Notes under the pieces: model-generated
Seen by the model: the letters and a program-made list of their open reading frames with translations, nothing else
Databases searched by the model: none
Told to the model about the DNA's origin: nothing
Assembly: GCA_044351045.1 (NCBI GenBank)
Contig: JBILGM010000047.1
Span: forward strand, 1-24,199
Direction: 5' to 3'
Source: UBA6136 sp044351045
Lineage (GTDB): Bacteria; Pseudomonadota; Gammaproteobacteria; Methylococcales; Methylococcaceae
DNA length: 24,199 nt
Part shown: one piece after another, positions 15,688 to 23,603 of the stretch
How positions within the stretch are numbered: position 1 is the first letter of the stretch
How the letters are laid out: each line of letters begins with the position of its first letter
Translations under genes and position numbers: made by a program

Positions 15688-16743
15688 ATGAAAAAGATCG
15701 ATACGCGCACACTCACTCCGGCCGCTCGTGATGAAATTCGGACGATGGTGATCCGCCTGCGGCAACAGTCTGGCATGAACGCGGCGGGGCTCGGTGCCAT
15801 TGCGGGTGTGCATCCTGGCACGGTACTCAAGTGGCTGGCTTGGGCCAGGAAGGCGGGTGAAGGGTCATTGACGGAGAAACTCCGCGGGCGCCGGTGGGTA
15901 GCTGTCGCAAGCTGACGCTGGCACAGGAATTCTGGGTAAGAGAGGCGGTCATCGGTCAAAACCCCAAACAGCAGCGGCTGCCTTTCGCCCTGTGGACGCG
16001 AAGAGCCATCCGGGAGTTGCCCCGCCAGGAGTTCGGCCTGGAGTTGTCGGACCGATTGGTCGGTAAATATCTCAAGCGCTGGGGCTTCACGCCACAGCGA
16101 CCGATCAAACGCGCGCTGGAGCAGCAGCCTGAAAAAGTTCGGGCTTGGCTACAGGACACCTATCCGGCGCTGGTGGCCAAAGCCCGGGCGGAGGGCGCGG
16201 TGATCTACTTTGGTGATGAAACCGCGGTCAAGGAAGATACCGCCTGGGTGCGCGGGTTTGCGCCCAAGGGTCAAACCCCGGTTCTGAAGAAGCCCCAGCG
16301 GTGGGACAAGCTGTCGATGATCTCGGCCATCTCGGCGCGTGGCGAGGTCGCCTTTCGGATCGTTGAGGGCGGTTTCAATGCGGAGCGTTTCATTGAGTTC
16401 CTGGCTGCCTTGATTGAAGCCGCGCCCCGCAAGATCCTACTGGTCGTCGATAACCTGAGCGTTCATAAGGCGGCAGCCATGACGGCCTGGCTGGAGGATA
16501 AGCAAGACCGCATCGAACTGGCGTTTCTCCCCCCTTATGCCCCTGAATCGAACCCGGACGAGTATCTGAGACTTCAAGACCCACTAGCGCCTTGCTGCCG
16601 TCAGCGAGCATCGTGAGCAGTTAATCGAGAAAGCGATGGCCTTCATGACCCGGTGACAGACCTGGCCTGAGCGAGTCAGGTCCTACTTCCAGCACCCCGC
16701 CACTCAGCACGCAGCCCAACCTATTGAAGGGCCAGGTCAATAA
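15688..16743 (+). pseudogene. IS630-family transposase, two frameshifts and two stops
   Basis: The parts read in three frames. The N-terminal helix-turn-helix part (from ATG 15688, KKIDTRTLTPAARDEIR) runs to about 15894. The catalytic part, with VIYFGDE, LLVVDNLSVH and PPYAPESNPDEYL, runs from there to about 16565. A C-terminal part from 16570 (DFKTH, then RLAAVSEHREQLIEKAMAFM, then PERVRSYFQHPATQHAAQP) ends in the right repeat at 16741-16743. The first shift is at CCGGTGGG (15891-15898), where one extra G would restore the frame. The second is near 16563-16570. The last part also has TAG at 16585 and TGA at 16654. There is no A-rich slippery site, so these look like decay and not programmed frameshifting. 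Confidence 0.85.
16721..16740 (-). repeat. IS630 right terminal inverted repeat
   Basis: It begins CTATTGAAGGGCC and ends GGTCAA on the plus strand, the complement of the left repeat with one mismatch. It is followed by the duplicated TA. Confidence 0.85.
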
Positions 16744-16774
16744 ACTACACCCACGCACAGTCGAGACGAGAACC

Positions 16775-17383
16775 ATGAAAACATCGGCCTTTATCCTTTT
16801 TGCTCTTCTTATTTTGCCAACCGCATGCACGACTCAACGGTCAGTCCGCATGGGTATCCCGTTTGATGCCGGCAAGGCCCGCGCCATGCTCGCTCCTGGC
16901 AACAATCAGCTGACCGGCCGGGTGATGGCGGCGATGCCGAGCGGTACCCTGGTCAGTTGTGCCGGACAGGAGGTCAGCCTGGTGCCGCTCACCGACTATG
17001 CCCGCGAATGGGCCAGGCAATTTTATGAACTCGACACCGGTAAATACGGCACGCTCAACGCCGCCTACCGCATGGACAGTCGGGAGTCCGAGATCAAATT
17101 TATCGGCGCAGAAGCGTTTTACGCGGCCACCCGCACCACACGCTGCGACGAAGATGGCAATTTTGCCTTTCCCAATCTGGCCAATGGCGAATTTCTGATA
17201 GTCGCCAAAACCCGCTGGCTAGGGCGTGACCATGATTATTACGACTTCATGTATGGCGTCAATGACGCACAGGAAGAGGATGGTTCGGTCATGCAGAAAG
17301 TTCGGCTCAATGGAAATAGCGTGATCGATTTGCAATGGGCGCCCCCCGGTCCTGTGATGCTGGGTGGAGAAGGCCTGATTTGA
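16775..17383 (+). CDS. Putative lipoprotein, function unknown
   Basis: From ATG 16775 the 202-residue product starts MKTSAFILFALLILPTAC, a lipoprotein signal with Cys18. A longer frame back to 16724 begins inside the IS630 repeat and is not credible. The mature part has no recognised enzyme motif. Its end (GNFAFPNLANGEFLIVAKTRW, then NSVIDLQWAP) resembles the beta-sandwich carboxypeptidase-regulatory-like pattern seen in surface proteins. The start lies 35 bases after the IS630 right end, so the native promoter was probably displaced. A weak ACGAG stands four bases before the ATG. A terminator-like hairpin follows at 17423. Confidence 0.65.
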   Translation: MKTSAFILFALLILPTACTTQRSVRMGIPFDAGKARAMLAPGNNQLTGRVMAAMPSGTLVSCAGQEVSLVPLTDYAREWARQFYELDTGKYGTLNAAYRMDSRESEIKFIGAEAFYAATRTTRCDEDGNFAFPNLANGEFLIVAKTRWLGRDHDYYDFMYGVNDAQEEDGSVMQKVRLNGNSVIDLQWAPPGPVMLGGEGLI

Positions 17384-17422
17384 TAACTGGCAGGCGATAG
17401 ACGCACTGCTCGATAGCCTTTA

Positions 17423-17446
17423 GCCAGGGCTTTCTGGCCAGTTTTT
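17423..17446 (+). terminator. Probable intrinsic terminator after the lipoprotein gene
   Basis: GCCAG (17423-17427) pairs with CTGGC (17434-17438) across GGCTTT, then CAG and five Ts (17442-17446). The stem is short. A longer-range pairing between AACTGGC at 17385-17391 and GCCAGTT at 17437-17443 could compete. Confidence 0.4.
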
Positions 17447-17567
17447 ATGCCCAACTCATATCAAGGTTCAGTCGCCGAATGATCGACCTACCCCATGGTT
17501 GACGAACCGCAACAGTTCTCCCGCTAAATAATCTCTAGCTGACCGACTATTCACGCAACCCCGTTTT

Positions 17568-20141
17568 ATGTCTTCCAAACTCCCCGGCCAGTCGCAACAT
17601 ACCCCCTTGATGCAGCAGTACCTGCGCATCAAGTCCGAGCATCCTGATCGCCTGGTTTTCTTCCGGATGGGCGATTTCTATGAACTGTTCTATGACGATG
17701 CGCGCAGGGCGGCGTCTTTGCTCGACCTCACGCTCACGGCGCGGGGTGAGTCGGCCGGCGCGCCGATTCCGATGGCGGGCTTACCTTACCATGCGGCAGA
17801 AGGCTATCTGGCCCGTCTCGTCAGGCTGGGTGAATCGGTGGCGATCTGTGAGCAGATCGGCGACCCGACAGCCTCCAAAGGGCTGGTCGAGCGTCGCGTC
17901 GTTCGTATTATTACCCCGGGTACGCTGACGGAAGAGGCGCTGCTGGACGATCGTCGGGACAATCTGCTGGTAGCCGTCGCGCCAATCAGCAGCGTATTCG
18001 GGCTTGCGTCCCTGGATCTCGCCGGCGGTCGATTTACGGTCCAGCAACTCGATTCTGTTGAGGCATTGCTGGGTGAGCTGGAAAGGCTCAACCCGGCCGA
18101 GCTGCTGATCAGTGAGGAATGGCCCGTACCGGTGGTGATGACTCAGCGGCGGGGCATCACGAAGCGTCCCGTTTGGCATTTTGATGTGGAGAGTGCCCGG
18201 CACCTGTTGTTACGCCATTTTGGTGTGCATGACCTGGTCGCTTTCGGCTGTGACACCTTGCCTGCCTCCATTGCAGCGGCGGGTGCGCTGCTCCAGTATG
18301 TGAAAGACACCCAGCAGTCAGCCCTGCCGCACATCCAGGGTATCCGGCTGGAGCGGCATGAAGACGTCATTGCACTGGATGCGGCCAGCCGTCGTAATCT
18401 GGAACTGGATTTTCATCCCTCGGGTCGCGTCGATTTCACGCTGTTTGGCATTCTCGACCGCACGGTCACTGCCATGGGTGGGCGGCTGCTCCGTCGCTGG
18501 CTGCATCGACCGCTACGCGATCAAGGCGAACTGAATGCCCGCCATGATGCTATGGCCCTGTTGCTGGATGATGGTGTTTTCCGTGAGATTCGCGAAAACC
18601 TGCGATCGGTAGGGGACATCGAGCGGATCGTTTCGCGCATTGCGCTCAAAACGGCCCGTCCCCGCGATCTCACTACCCTGCGGTTGACCCTTACCACGCT
18701 ACCAGATCTGAATGGCCTGATCGGGACCTTAGAATCGCCGCTAATGCAGCGACTATGTTTGACGCTGCAACCGCAACCCGAGTTGGCCGAACTGCTGCAA
18801 CGCGCGATCATCGAAAATCCGCCGATGCTCATCCGCGATGGAGGCGTCATTGCCGAGGGCTATCACGCCGAACTCGACGAGCTTCGCCATCTCAGCCAGA
18901 ACCACGAGCAGTTTCTGATTGATCTGGAACAGCGCGAGCGCGAGCGGACCGGCATTGCCACGCTGAAGGTCGGCTACAACCGGGTGCAGGGCTTTTATCT
19001 GGAGCTATCCCGCACCCAGTCCGATAAGGTGCCGGTCGAGTATGTCCGCCGGCAGACACTCAAAGGGGTCGAGCGCTATATCACACCGGAACTGAAGAGC
19101 TTCGAGGACAAGGTCCTGGGCGCTCGTGAGCGATCGCTGGTGTTCGAAAAGGCCTTGTATGAGGCGTTGCTGGATTTGTTGGGCGGTCGCCTGGAGGGGC
19201 TGCAATCCTTAGCGCAGGGGCTGGCCGAGCTGGACGTACTGTCGAATCTGGCCGAGCGGGCCGAAACAATGGCGCTGGTGAGGCCCGAATTGACCGACCA
19301 GGTCGGCATCCGGATTACGGCCGGCCGGCATCCGGTGGTGGAGAGTGTGCTGGACACACCGTTTGTGCCCAATGATCTGGAACTGACCCCGGATCGTCGC
19401 ATGCTGATCATCACCGGGCCGAACATGGGGGGTAAGTCCACCTACATGCGGCAATCGGCGGTGATTGTCCTGTTGGCGCATATCGGCAGTTTTGTGCCGG
19501 CCGAGCGGGCCGTGATCGGGCCGGTTGATCGCATTTTCACCCGCATTGGCGCATCGGATGACCTGGCCAGCGGCCGCTCGACCTTCATGGTGGAAATGAC
19601 CGAAACCGCTCACATACTGCATCATGCCACCCCACATAGCCTGGTGCTGATGGATGAGATTGGCCGGGGTACCAGCACGTTTGATGGGCTCTCACTGGCC
19701 TGGGCGGCGGCAGATCATCTGGCGAGGGAAATCCGGGCGCTGACCCTGTTTGCAACGCACTACTTTGAGTTGATCACCCTGCCCGAGGAGTGTGCCGGCG
19801 TGGCCAATGTCCATCTGGACGCGGCCGAGCACCGCGATGGTGTGGTGTTTCTGCATGCAGTGAAGGAAGGGCCGGCCAATCAAAGCTATGGCCTGCAGGT
19901 GGCGGCACTGGCGGGTGTTCCGCCACAGGTGGTTCAGCGCGCCCGGGAAAAACTGATGCAGCTGGAGCGCCAGGTGGTCGCGGAAAATCCGGCGCGTCAG
20001 CAGACGCGGCAGCTGGATTTATTCGAGATGGCTCCAGCCAGCCCTGTGCTGGACCTGTTGGAGTCCATTGATCCTGACGCCATCACCCCTCGGCAAGCAC
20101 TGGAGTGGCTGTTTCAGTTGAAGTCCCTGGTGAGGCAGTGA
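17568..20141 (+). CDS. mutS: DNA mismatch repair ATPase MutS
   Basis: It recognises mismatches and small loops in DNA and starts repair with MutL. It is full length at 857 residues. The mismatch-wedging Phe37 and Glu39 are in GDFYELFYDD. Connector and lever domains follow, then a clamp region, and the ATPase has Walker A GPNMGGKST (617-625), STFMVEMTETA, Walker B LVLMDEIGRGTSTFDG and the ATHYFEL switch. The C-terminus ends in the usual short helical tail that mediates tetramer formation in E. coli. No ribosome binding site is visible before the ATG, although the start agrees with family length. It converges with the dprE2-like gene, leaving 54 bases without a clear terminator. Confidence 0.97.
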   Translation: MSSKLPGQSQHTPLMQQYLRIKSEHPDRLVFFRMGDFYELFYDDARRAASLLDLTLTARGESAGAPIPMAGLPYHAAEGYLARLVRLGESVAICEQIGDPTASKGLVERRVVRIITPGTLTEEALLDDRRDNLLVAVAPISSVFGLASLDLAGGRFTVQQLDSVEALLGELERLNPAELLISEEWPVPVVMTQRRGITKRPVWHFDVESARHLLLRHFGVHDLVAFGCDTLPASIAAAGALLQYVKDTQQSALPHIQGIRLERHEDVIALDAASRRNLELDFHPSGRVDFTLFGILDRTVTAMGGRLLRRWLHRPLRDQGELNARHDAMALLLDDGVFREIRENLRSVGDIERIVSRIALKTARPRDLTTLRLTLTTLPDLNGLIGTLESPLMQRLCLTLQPQPELAELLQRAIIENPPMLIRDGGVIAEGYHAELDELRHLSQNHEQFLIDLEQRERERTGIATLKVGYNRVQGFYLELSRTQSDKVPVEYVRRQTLKGVERYITPELKSFEDKVLGARERSLVFEKALYEALLDLLGGRLEGLQSLAQGLAELDVLSNLAERAETMALVRPELTDQVGIRITAGRHPVVESVLDTPFVPNDLELTPDRRMLIITGPNMGGKSTYMRQSAVIVLLAHIGSFVPAERAVIGPVDRIFTRIGASDDLASGRSTFMVEMTETAHILHHATPHSLVLMDEIGRGTSTFDGLSLAWAAADHLAREIRALTLFATHYFELITLPEECAGVANVHLDAAEHRDGVVFLHAVKEGPANQSYGLQVAALAGVPPQVVQRAREKLMQLERQVVAENPARQQTRQLDLFEMAPASPVLDLLESIDPDAITPRQALEWLFQLKSLVRQ

Positions 20142-20195
20142 GCGGCATCTCCCCCTCGACAAATTTAGGCTCGTCATAGCGCGGCCTCAGAAATC

Positions 20196-20951
20196 TTAGA
20201 TATCCAATCGATTGAAGATCATCGTGGGGAGATGCTGAATCACGCGCATGATCAACCACCACTTGCCCGGCACATAAGCCACAGCCTGCCCCTTTTCAAC
20301 GGCAGCCACAATCTCCCGCGCCACCGACTCAACCGGCGCCATCTTCATGCCCTTGGCCTTGAACGCCGCCGTCATCGGCGTATCGGTCGGGCCCGGTTTG
20401 ATCAGCACCACCTTGACCTTCGATCTGGCCAGCCGATGCTGCAATCCTTCGGCATAGCGGCTCACCAGGCCCTTGGCCGCACCATAGACATAATTGGACT
20501 TGCGGCCCCGGTCGCCGGCCACTGAGCCGATGATGGCCAGGGTGCCGTGGTTGGCGTGTTCCATGGGCAGGATAAAGGCCTCGGCAAACAACACGGGGGA
20601 AATGCCGTTGATTTCGAGGGTATCGCGGCACAATGGCAGATCGGTCTGACATTCGGCCTGCTCCGGCAGCGTGCCTTGGGCAATCAGGACGATATCGGGT
20701 GAACCGCGCTGGACGATGGCCTCGACCGTGGCCCGGACGCTGGCTGCATCGAGAAAATCGGCGGTCATTACATCGATGTCACAAGCCGGATTGCGCACTC
20801 GCAAATCGGCGGCCACCGTTTCGGTCTTGGCCCGATGGCGGCCTACCAGCGTCAGGCGGACGGGATCTGCCTGCACCCAGAGGCGGGCGCAGTGCTCTGC
20901 CATGCCGGAGGTGGCGCCGATGATCACGATATGTTGATTGTGGTTGGTCAT
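20196..20951 (-). CDS. dprE2: Decaprenylphosphoryl-2-keto-ribose reductase (DprE2-like SDR)
   Basis: This 251-residue short-chain dehydrogenase would reduce the 2-keto intermediate made by DprE1 to decaprenylphosphoryl-D-arabinose, using NAD(P)H. The nucleotide motif GATSGMA (12-18), an AQG strand (91-93), Ser143 (IIGSVAGDRG) and the catalytic Tyr156-x3-Lys160 pair are all present. Length agrees with Rv3791. The C-terminus (WWLIMRVIQHLPTMIFNRL) is hydrophobic and may touch the membrane. The ATG lies two bases after the dprE1-like stop codon, so the two are co-transcribed and probably translated together. Assignment among SDRs rests on this pairing. Confidence 0.88.
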   Translation of the reverse strand: MTNHNQHIVIIGATSGMAEHCARLWVQADPVRLTLVGRHRAKTETVAADLRVRNPACDIDVMTADFLDAASVRATVEAIVQRGSPDIVLIAQGTLPEQAECQTDLPLCRDTLEINGISPVLFAEAFILPMEHANHGTLAIIGSVAGDRGRKSNYVYGAAKGLVSRYAEGLQHRLARSKVKVVLIKPGPTDTPMTAAFKAKGMKMAPVESVAREIVAAVEKGQAVAYVPGKWWLIMRVIQHLPTMIFNRLDI

Positions 20952-20953
20952 TT

Positions 20954-22252
20954 TCAGGTTCCCATAAGTCGTCTTGAAAGCGCAGAGTGGATGCCGGGGT
21001 CGCGGTAACCGAGAAATTCCTGCAGGCGCGGATAGCCGGATTCAAACAGGTCGCGTGGCATGCGGGCGTCCTTGGCCGGATACAGCCGGCCGCCGGCCTC
21101 GCGGACGATGGCATCCAGTCGCGCGAACAGCCGGTGCGTCCGGTCACCCCGATTCGGGAAGTCCAACGCCAACGTCACCCCGGGGCGCGGAAAGCTAAGC
21201 ATCCCGGGTGAGGGGCGCTGGCCAAACGTTTTCAGCACCGCCAGAAACGAACCCTCGCCAGTGTCGGCAATCGCCTTGAGCATGGCAGCGACGGCCTCCT
21301 GCCCAGGCTCGCGCGGCACCACGCTTTGGTACTGATAGAAGCCCTTGGGCCCGTACATGCGGTTCCATTCCAGCAGATTGTCGAGCGGGTAGGAAAACGG
21401 TTCGTAATGGACAATCGCCTTGCCGGCCTTCAGCCGATGCAGATGGTAATAGCTGACATTGAAGGGCTTTAGCGATAAGTGGTTGACCAGCGAGAATGGT
21501 GGCGTGAATGGCAGCGTGCGCGGATGCGGTTGGGGTATCTGGCGCTCGCCGACGTCCACGGGATTGCCACGCATGAAGAGGCCCCGTCCGCCCCGGCGGT
21601 TCATGCAATCGATCCAGGAGACGGTGTGCTCCCAACCCGCCTCGGAGCGATCCGCCAGCGCAAAGAATGCGTCCAGGTTGCCATAGGGCAGAGTTTCCGT
21701 CTCCAGCCAGGGGCCGGGAATCCGGCGGAGCTGGATAACGGCTTCGGCGATGACGCCGGTCAAGCCGAGACCGCCGACCGTGGCGGCAAACCAGCCGGGT
21801 TCATCGTCCGGGCCGCAGTCGATAATCTGGCCGTCGGTGCGCACCAGCCGCAGGCAGCGCACGGAATCGCCAAACGAACCGAGCCGGTGATGGTTCTTGC
21901 CATGCACATCGTTGGCGATGGCGCCGCCAACGGTGACCATCTGCGTGCCGGGCGTCACCGGCAGAATCCAGCCACGTGGCACCATCAGCCGCTGGATGTC
22001 GCGCAACAACACGCCGGCCTCGCAGGTCAGCCGGCCGGAGACCGCGTCGAAAGCGATGAAACGATCCAGCCCGGTGGTTTTCCACAGCGTGCCGCCGGGA
22101 TTAAGGCAAACATCGCCATAGCTGCGACCCATGCCGAAAGCCAGGCCGGGCGCTTCGCGGGCCAGTTGCTGAGGCAGTCTGTGGCGGTCGGCCAGGGGGT
22201 GCACATCGTGCGGTTCGCGGGATAGCCGGCCCCAAGAGGACAGGGGGGTCAT
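20954..22252 (-). CDS. dprE1: Decaprenylphosphoryl-beta-D-ribose 2-oxidase (DprE1-like)
   Basis: This FAD enzyme oxidises the 2'-hydroxyl of decaprenylphosphoryl-ribose, the first step of its epimerisation to arabinose. The 432 residues show the FAD motifs GMGRSYGDVCLN (40-51), PVTPGTQMVTVGGAIANDVHGKNHHRLGSFG in two parts (98-128), and GFYQYQSVVP (304-313). The active-site Lys lies in GGRLYPAKDAR (Lys394, matching Lys418 of the M. tuberculosis enzyme by recalled alignment). At the position of the benzothiazinone-target Cys387 (xxCVDFP in Mtb) the sequence has LALDFP, that is Ala362. The ATG overlaps the stop of the GtrA gene (ATGA, 22249-22252), so translation is coupled. Confidence 0.9.
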   Translation of the reverse strand: MTPLSSWGRLSREPHDVHPLADRHRLPQQLAREAPGLAFGMGRSYGDVCLNPGGTLWKTTGLDRFIAFDAVSGRLTCEAGVLLRDIQRLMVPRGWILPVTPGTQMVTVGGAIANDVHGKNHHRLGSFGDSVRCLRLVRTDGQIIDCGPDDEPGWFAATVGGLGLTGVIAEAVIQLRRIPGPWLETETLPYGNLDAFFALADRSEAGWEHTVSWIDCMNRRGGRGLFMRGNPVDVGERQIPQPHPRTLPFTPPFSLVNHLSLKPFNVSYYHLHRLKAGKAIVHYEPFSYPLDNLLEWNRMYGPKGFYQYQSVVPREPGQEAVAAMLKAIADTGEGSFLAVLKTFGQRPSPGMLSFPRPGVTLALDFPNRGDRTHRLFARLDAIVREAGGRLYPAKDARMPRDLFESGYPRLQEFLGYRDPGIHSALSRRLMGT

Positions 22253-22650
22253 GCGGTCTGGCTCCGGAAAACAAAACGCTTGTCCAAATGGTATTTCGTC
22301 AGGTAGCCGATGGCGAGACCGATGATGCCGCCGAGGTAGCGCATTTCCTTGGTCTGGAACACCGCATTGAAGCCGAATTCGAAGCCCCAGAAGATCACCG
22401 TGGTGGCCAGACCCATGAGGGTGTACAGCACGAAGGTCCGGCTATCGTGGGCAACATTTTTGGCGCGAAACCGGAAGATGTAACGCTTGTCAAGTACATA
22501 CTTGACGATCAGGCCGACACCGGTACCCACAGCGACCGATAAGAGCACCGCATAGGTGCCGCTATACAGCCGAACCGTCAGATCCTGGGCGCCAATATTG
22601 GTGGCGGTCGCAATCATCGCCAGTAAGGCATAGGTTAGTGCGAGCTTCAT
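22249..22650 (-). CDS. GtrA family membrane protein, probable lipid-linked sugar flippase
   Basis: This 133-residue protein has four predicted membrane helices in two similar halves, each closing with a basic motif (KYVLDKRYIF near 50-59 and KYHLDKRFVF near 119-128), typical of GtrA proteins. GtrA members are thought to help move polyprenyl-phosphate sugars across the inner membrane or to support glycosyltransferases. The mycobacterial counterpart Rv3789 sits immediately next to dprE1 in the same order. It is the first gene of the leftward unit, 96 bases from the divergent UbiA gene. No ribosome site is evident. Confidence 0.85.
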   Translation of the reverse strand: MKLALTYALLAMIATATNIGAQDLTVRLYSGTYAVLLSVAVGTGVGLIVKYVLDKRYIFRFRAKNVAHDSRTFVLYTLMGLATTVIFWGFEFGFNAVFQTKEMRYLGGIIGLAIGYLTKYHLDKRFVFRSQTA

Positions 22651-22746
22651 CGTGCGAGAAAAACTATTTGGCGTTAATGACGAGTGGGGCGAGGCAACCT
22701 CGAGTCCTTTATACTTTGGATTCTACAAGGTACTCGGGGGGTAGGT

Positions 22747-23601
22747 TTGAATTCGTTGATTTGGCACATGCGTCTGCTGCGGCCGCGGCAGTGGGTGAAG
22801 AATGTCTTTGTCCTGGCCCCGCTGATATTTGCCGGCGAGTTTCTGCATCCTGAGTCGATCAAGACCTCCCTGCTGGCCTTTGCCTTGTTCTGTGTCGCCT
22901 CGTCCGCCACCTACATCGTCAACGATCTGCACGATATCGAGCGAGATCGCCGCCATCCCACCAAATCCAGGACCCGGCCGTTGGCGGCCGGCAAAGTGAC
23001 TGTCCCGGCCGCATTCACGTTACTCGGGTGTTTGCTGATGCTACTCGTCGCGGGCAGTTTTATGGCACCCCGGGTGATGGCCGTCATCGCCGCGTATTTG
23101 CTGCTCAACGTGGCCTACAGCTTCGTGCTCAAGCATCAGCCCGTCATTGACATTTTCACCATTGCACTCGGGTTCGTGCTGCGGGTTTATGCGGGTGCCA
23201 TAGCCCTGGCGGTGCCGCTGTCCAGCTGGATGTTCGTAACGACACTCTGTCTGGCACTCTATCTTGCAGCCGTGAAGCGCAAGCAGGAGCTGGCGCAGAG
23301 CGGGACTGACGGCCGCAAGGTGCTGGAAAAGTACTCCATCCCGCTGGTGGAACGTTATGCCGAAATGTCGGCGACCGGCGCGCTGGTGTTTTACAGCCTG
23401 TTTGTCATGTCGGCCAAGCCGACCATGGTGATCACGGTGCCACTGGTGCTGTTCGGGCTATTCCGCTACTGGTATGTGGTGGAGGAGCTGGAGGGCGGCG
23501 AGTCACCCACCGACGCCTTGCTGAGTGACGGGCCGTTGTTGCTGACGGTGATCCTGTGGGTTGCTGCCTGTGGCTGGGCCCTCTGGCCAGCCGGGAGTTG
23601 A
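22747..23601 (+). CDS. UbiA-type polyprenyl-phosphate phosphoribosyltransferase
   Basis: It would transfer 5-phosphoribose from PRPP to a polyprenyl phosphate, the committed step toward decaprenylphosphoryl-arabinose (the Rv3806c reaction). It has eight or nine membrane helices and the first Asp-rich motif NDLHDIERDRRHPTKSRTRP, followed by LAAGKV. The second motif region KHQPVIDIFTIALGFVLRVYAGA matches this UbiA subfamily better than ubiquinone enzymes. The N-terminus LRPRQWVKN is also characteristic. TTG at 22747 is chosen because a GGGGGGTAGG stretch precedes it; ATG at 22768 is the alternative. The longer frame back to 22684 would begin in the promoter region, where TATACT (22710-22715) could be a -10 element. 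The next gene follows two bases later. Confidence 0.87.
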   Translation: MNSLIWHMRLLRPRQWVKNVFVLAPLIFAGEFLHPESIKTSLLAFALFCVASSATYIVNDLHDIERDRRHPTKSRTRPLAAGKVTVPAAFTLLGCLLMLLVAGSFMAPRVMAVIAAYLLLNVAYSFVLKHQPVIDIFTIALGFVLRVYAGAIALAVPLSSWMFVTTLCLALYLAAVKRKQELAQSGTDGRKVLEKYSIPLVERYAEMSATGALVFYSLFVMSAKPTMVITVPLVLFGLFRYWYVVEELEGGESPTDALLSDGPLLLTVILWVAACGWALWPAGS

Positions 23602-23603
23602 AT

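Larger units (their letters stand above)
15643..16740 (+). mobile_element. Full-length but inactive IS630-family insertion sequence
   Basis: This element of 1098 bases is bounded by 20-bp inverted repeats with one mismatch and flanked by TA on both sides (15641-15642 and 16741-16742), the target duplication typical of the IS630/Tc1 group. The inside carries one rightward transposase gene, now broken. The ISL3 remnant abuts its left side. Confidence 0.85.

Noticed and set aside
14945..15712. Intact 255-aa leftward gene
   Set aside because: Its ends extend past the ISL3 terminus on one side and into IS630 on the other. It is only the C-terminal half of an ISL3 transposase.
15891..15898. Programmed frameshift in the IS630 transposase
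   Set aside because: Some IS630 elements use one, but there is no slippery A-run here and the gene has another frameshift and two stops downstream, so decay is more likely.
21479..22225. A 248-codon rightward frame opposite dprE1
   Set aside because: It is antisense to dprE1, which has all the FAD motifs, and has low-complexity composition.
22684..22746. Upstream extension of the UbiA protein
   Set aside because: The extra 21 residues cross the likely promoter and are absent from the usual N-terminus of the family. The TTG at 22747 has a better ribosome site.
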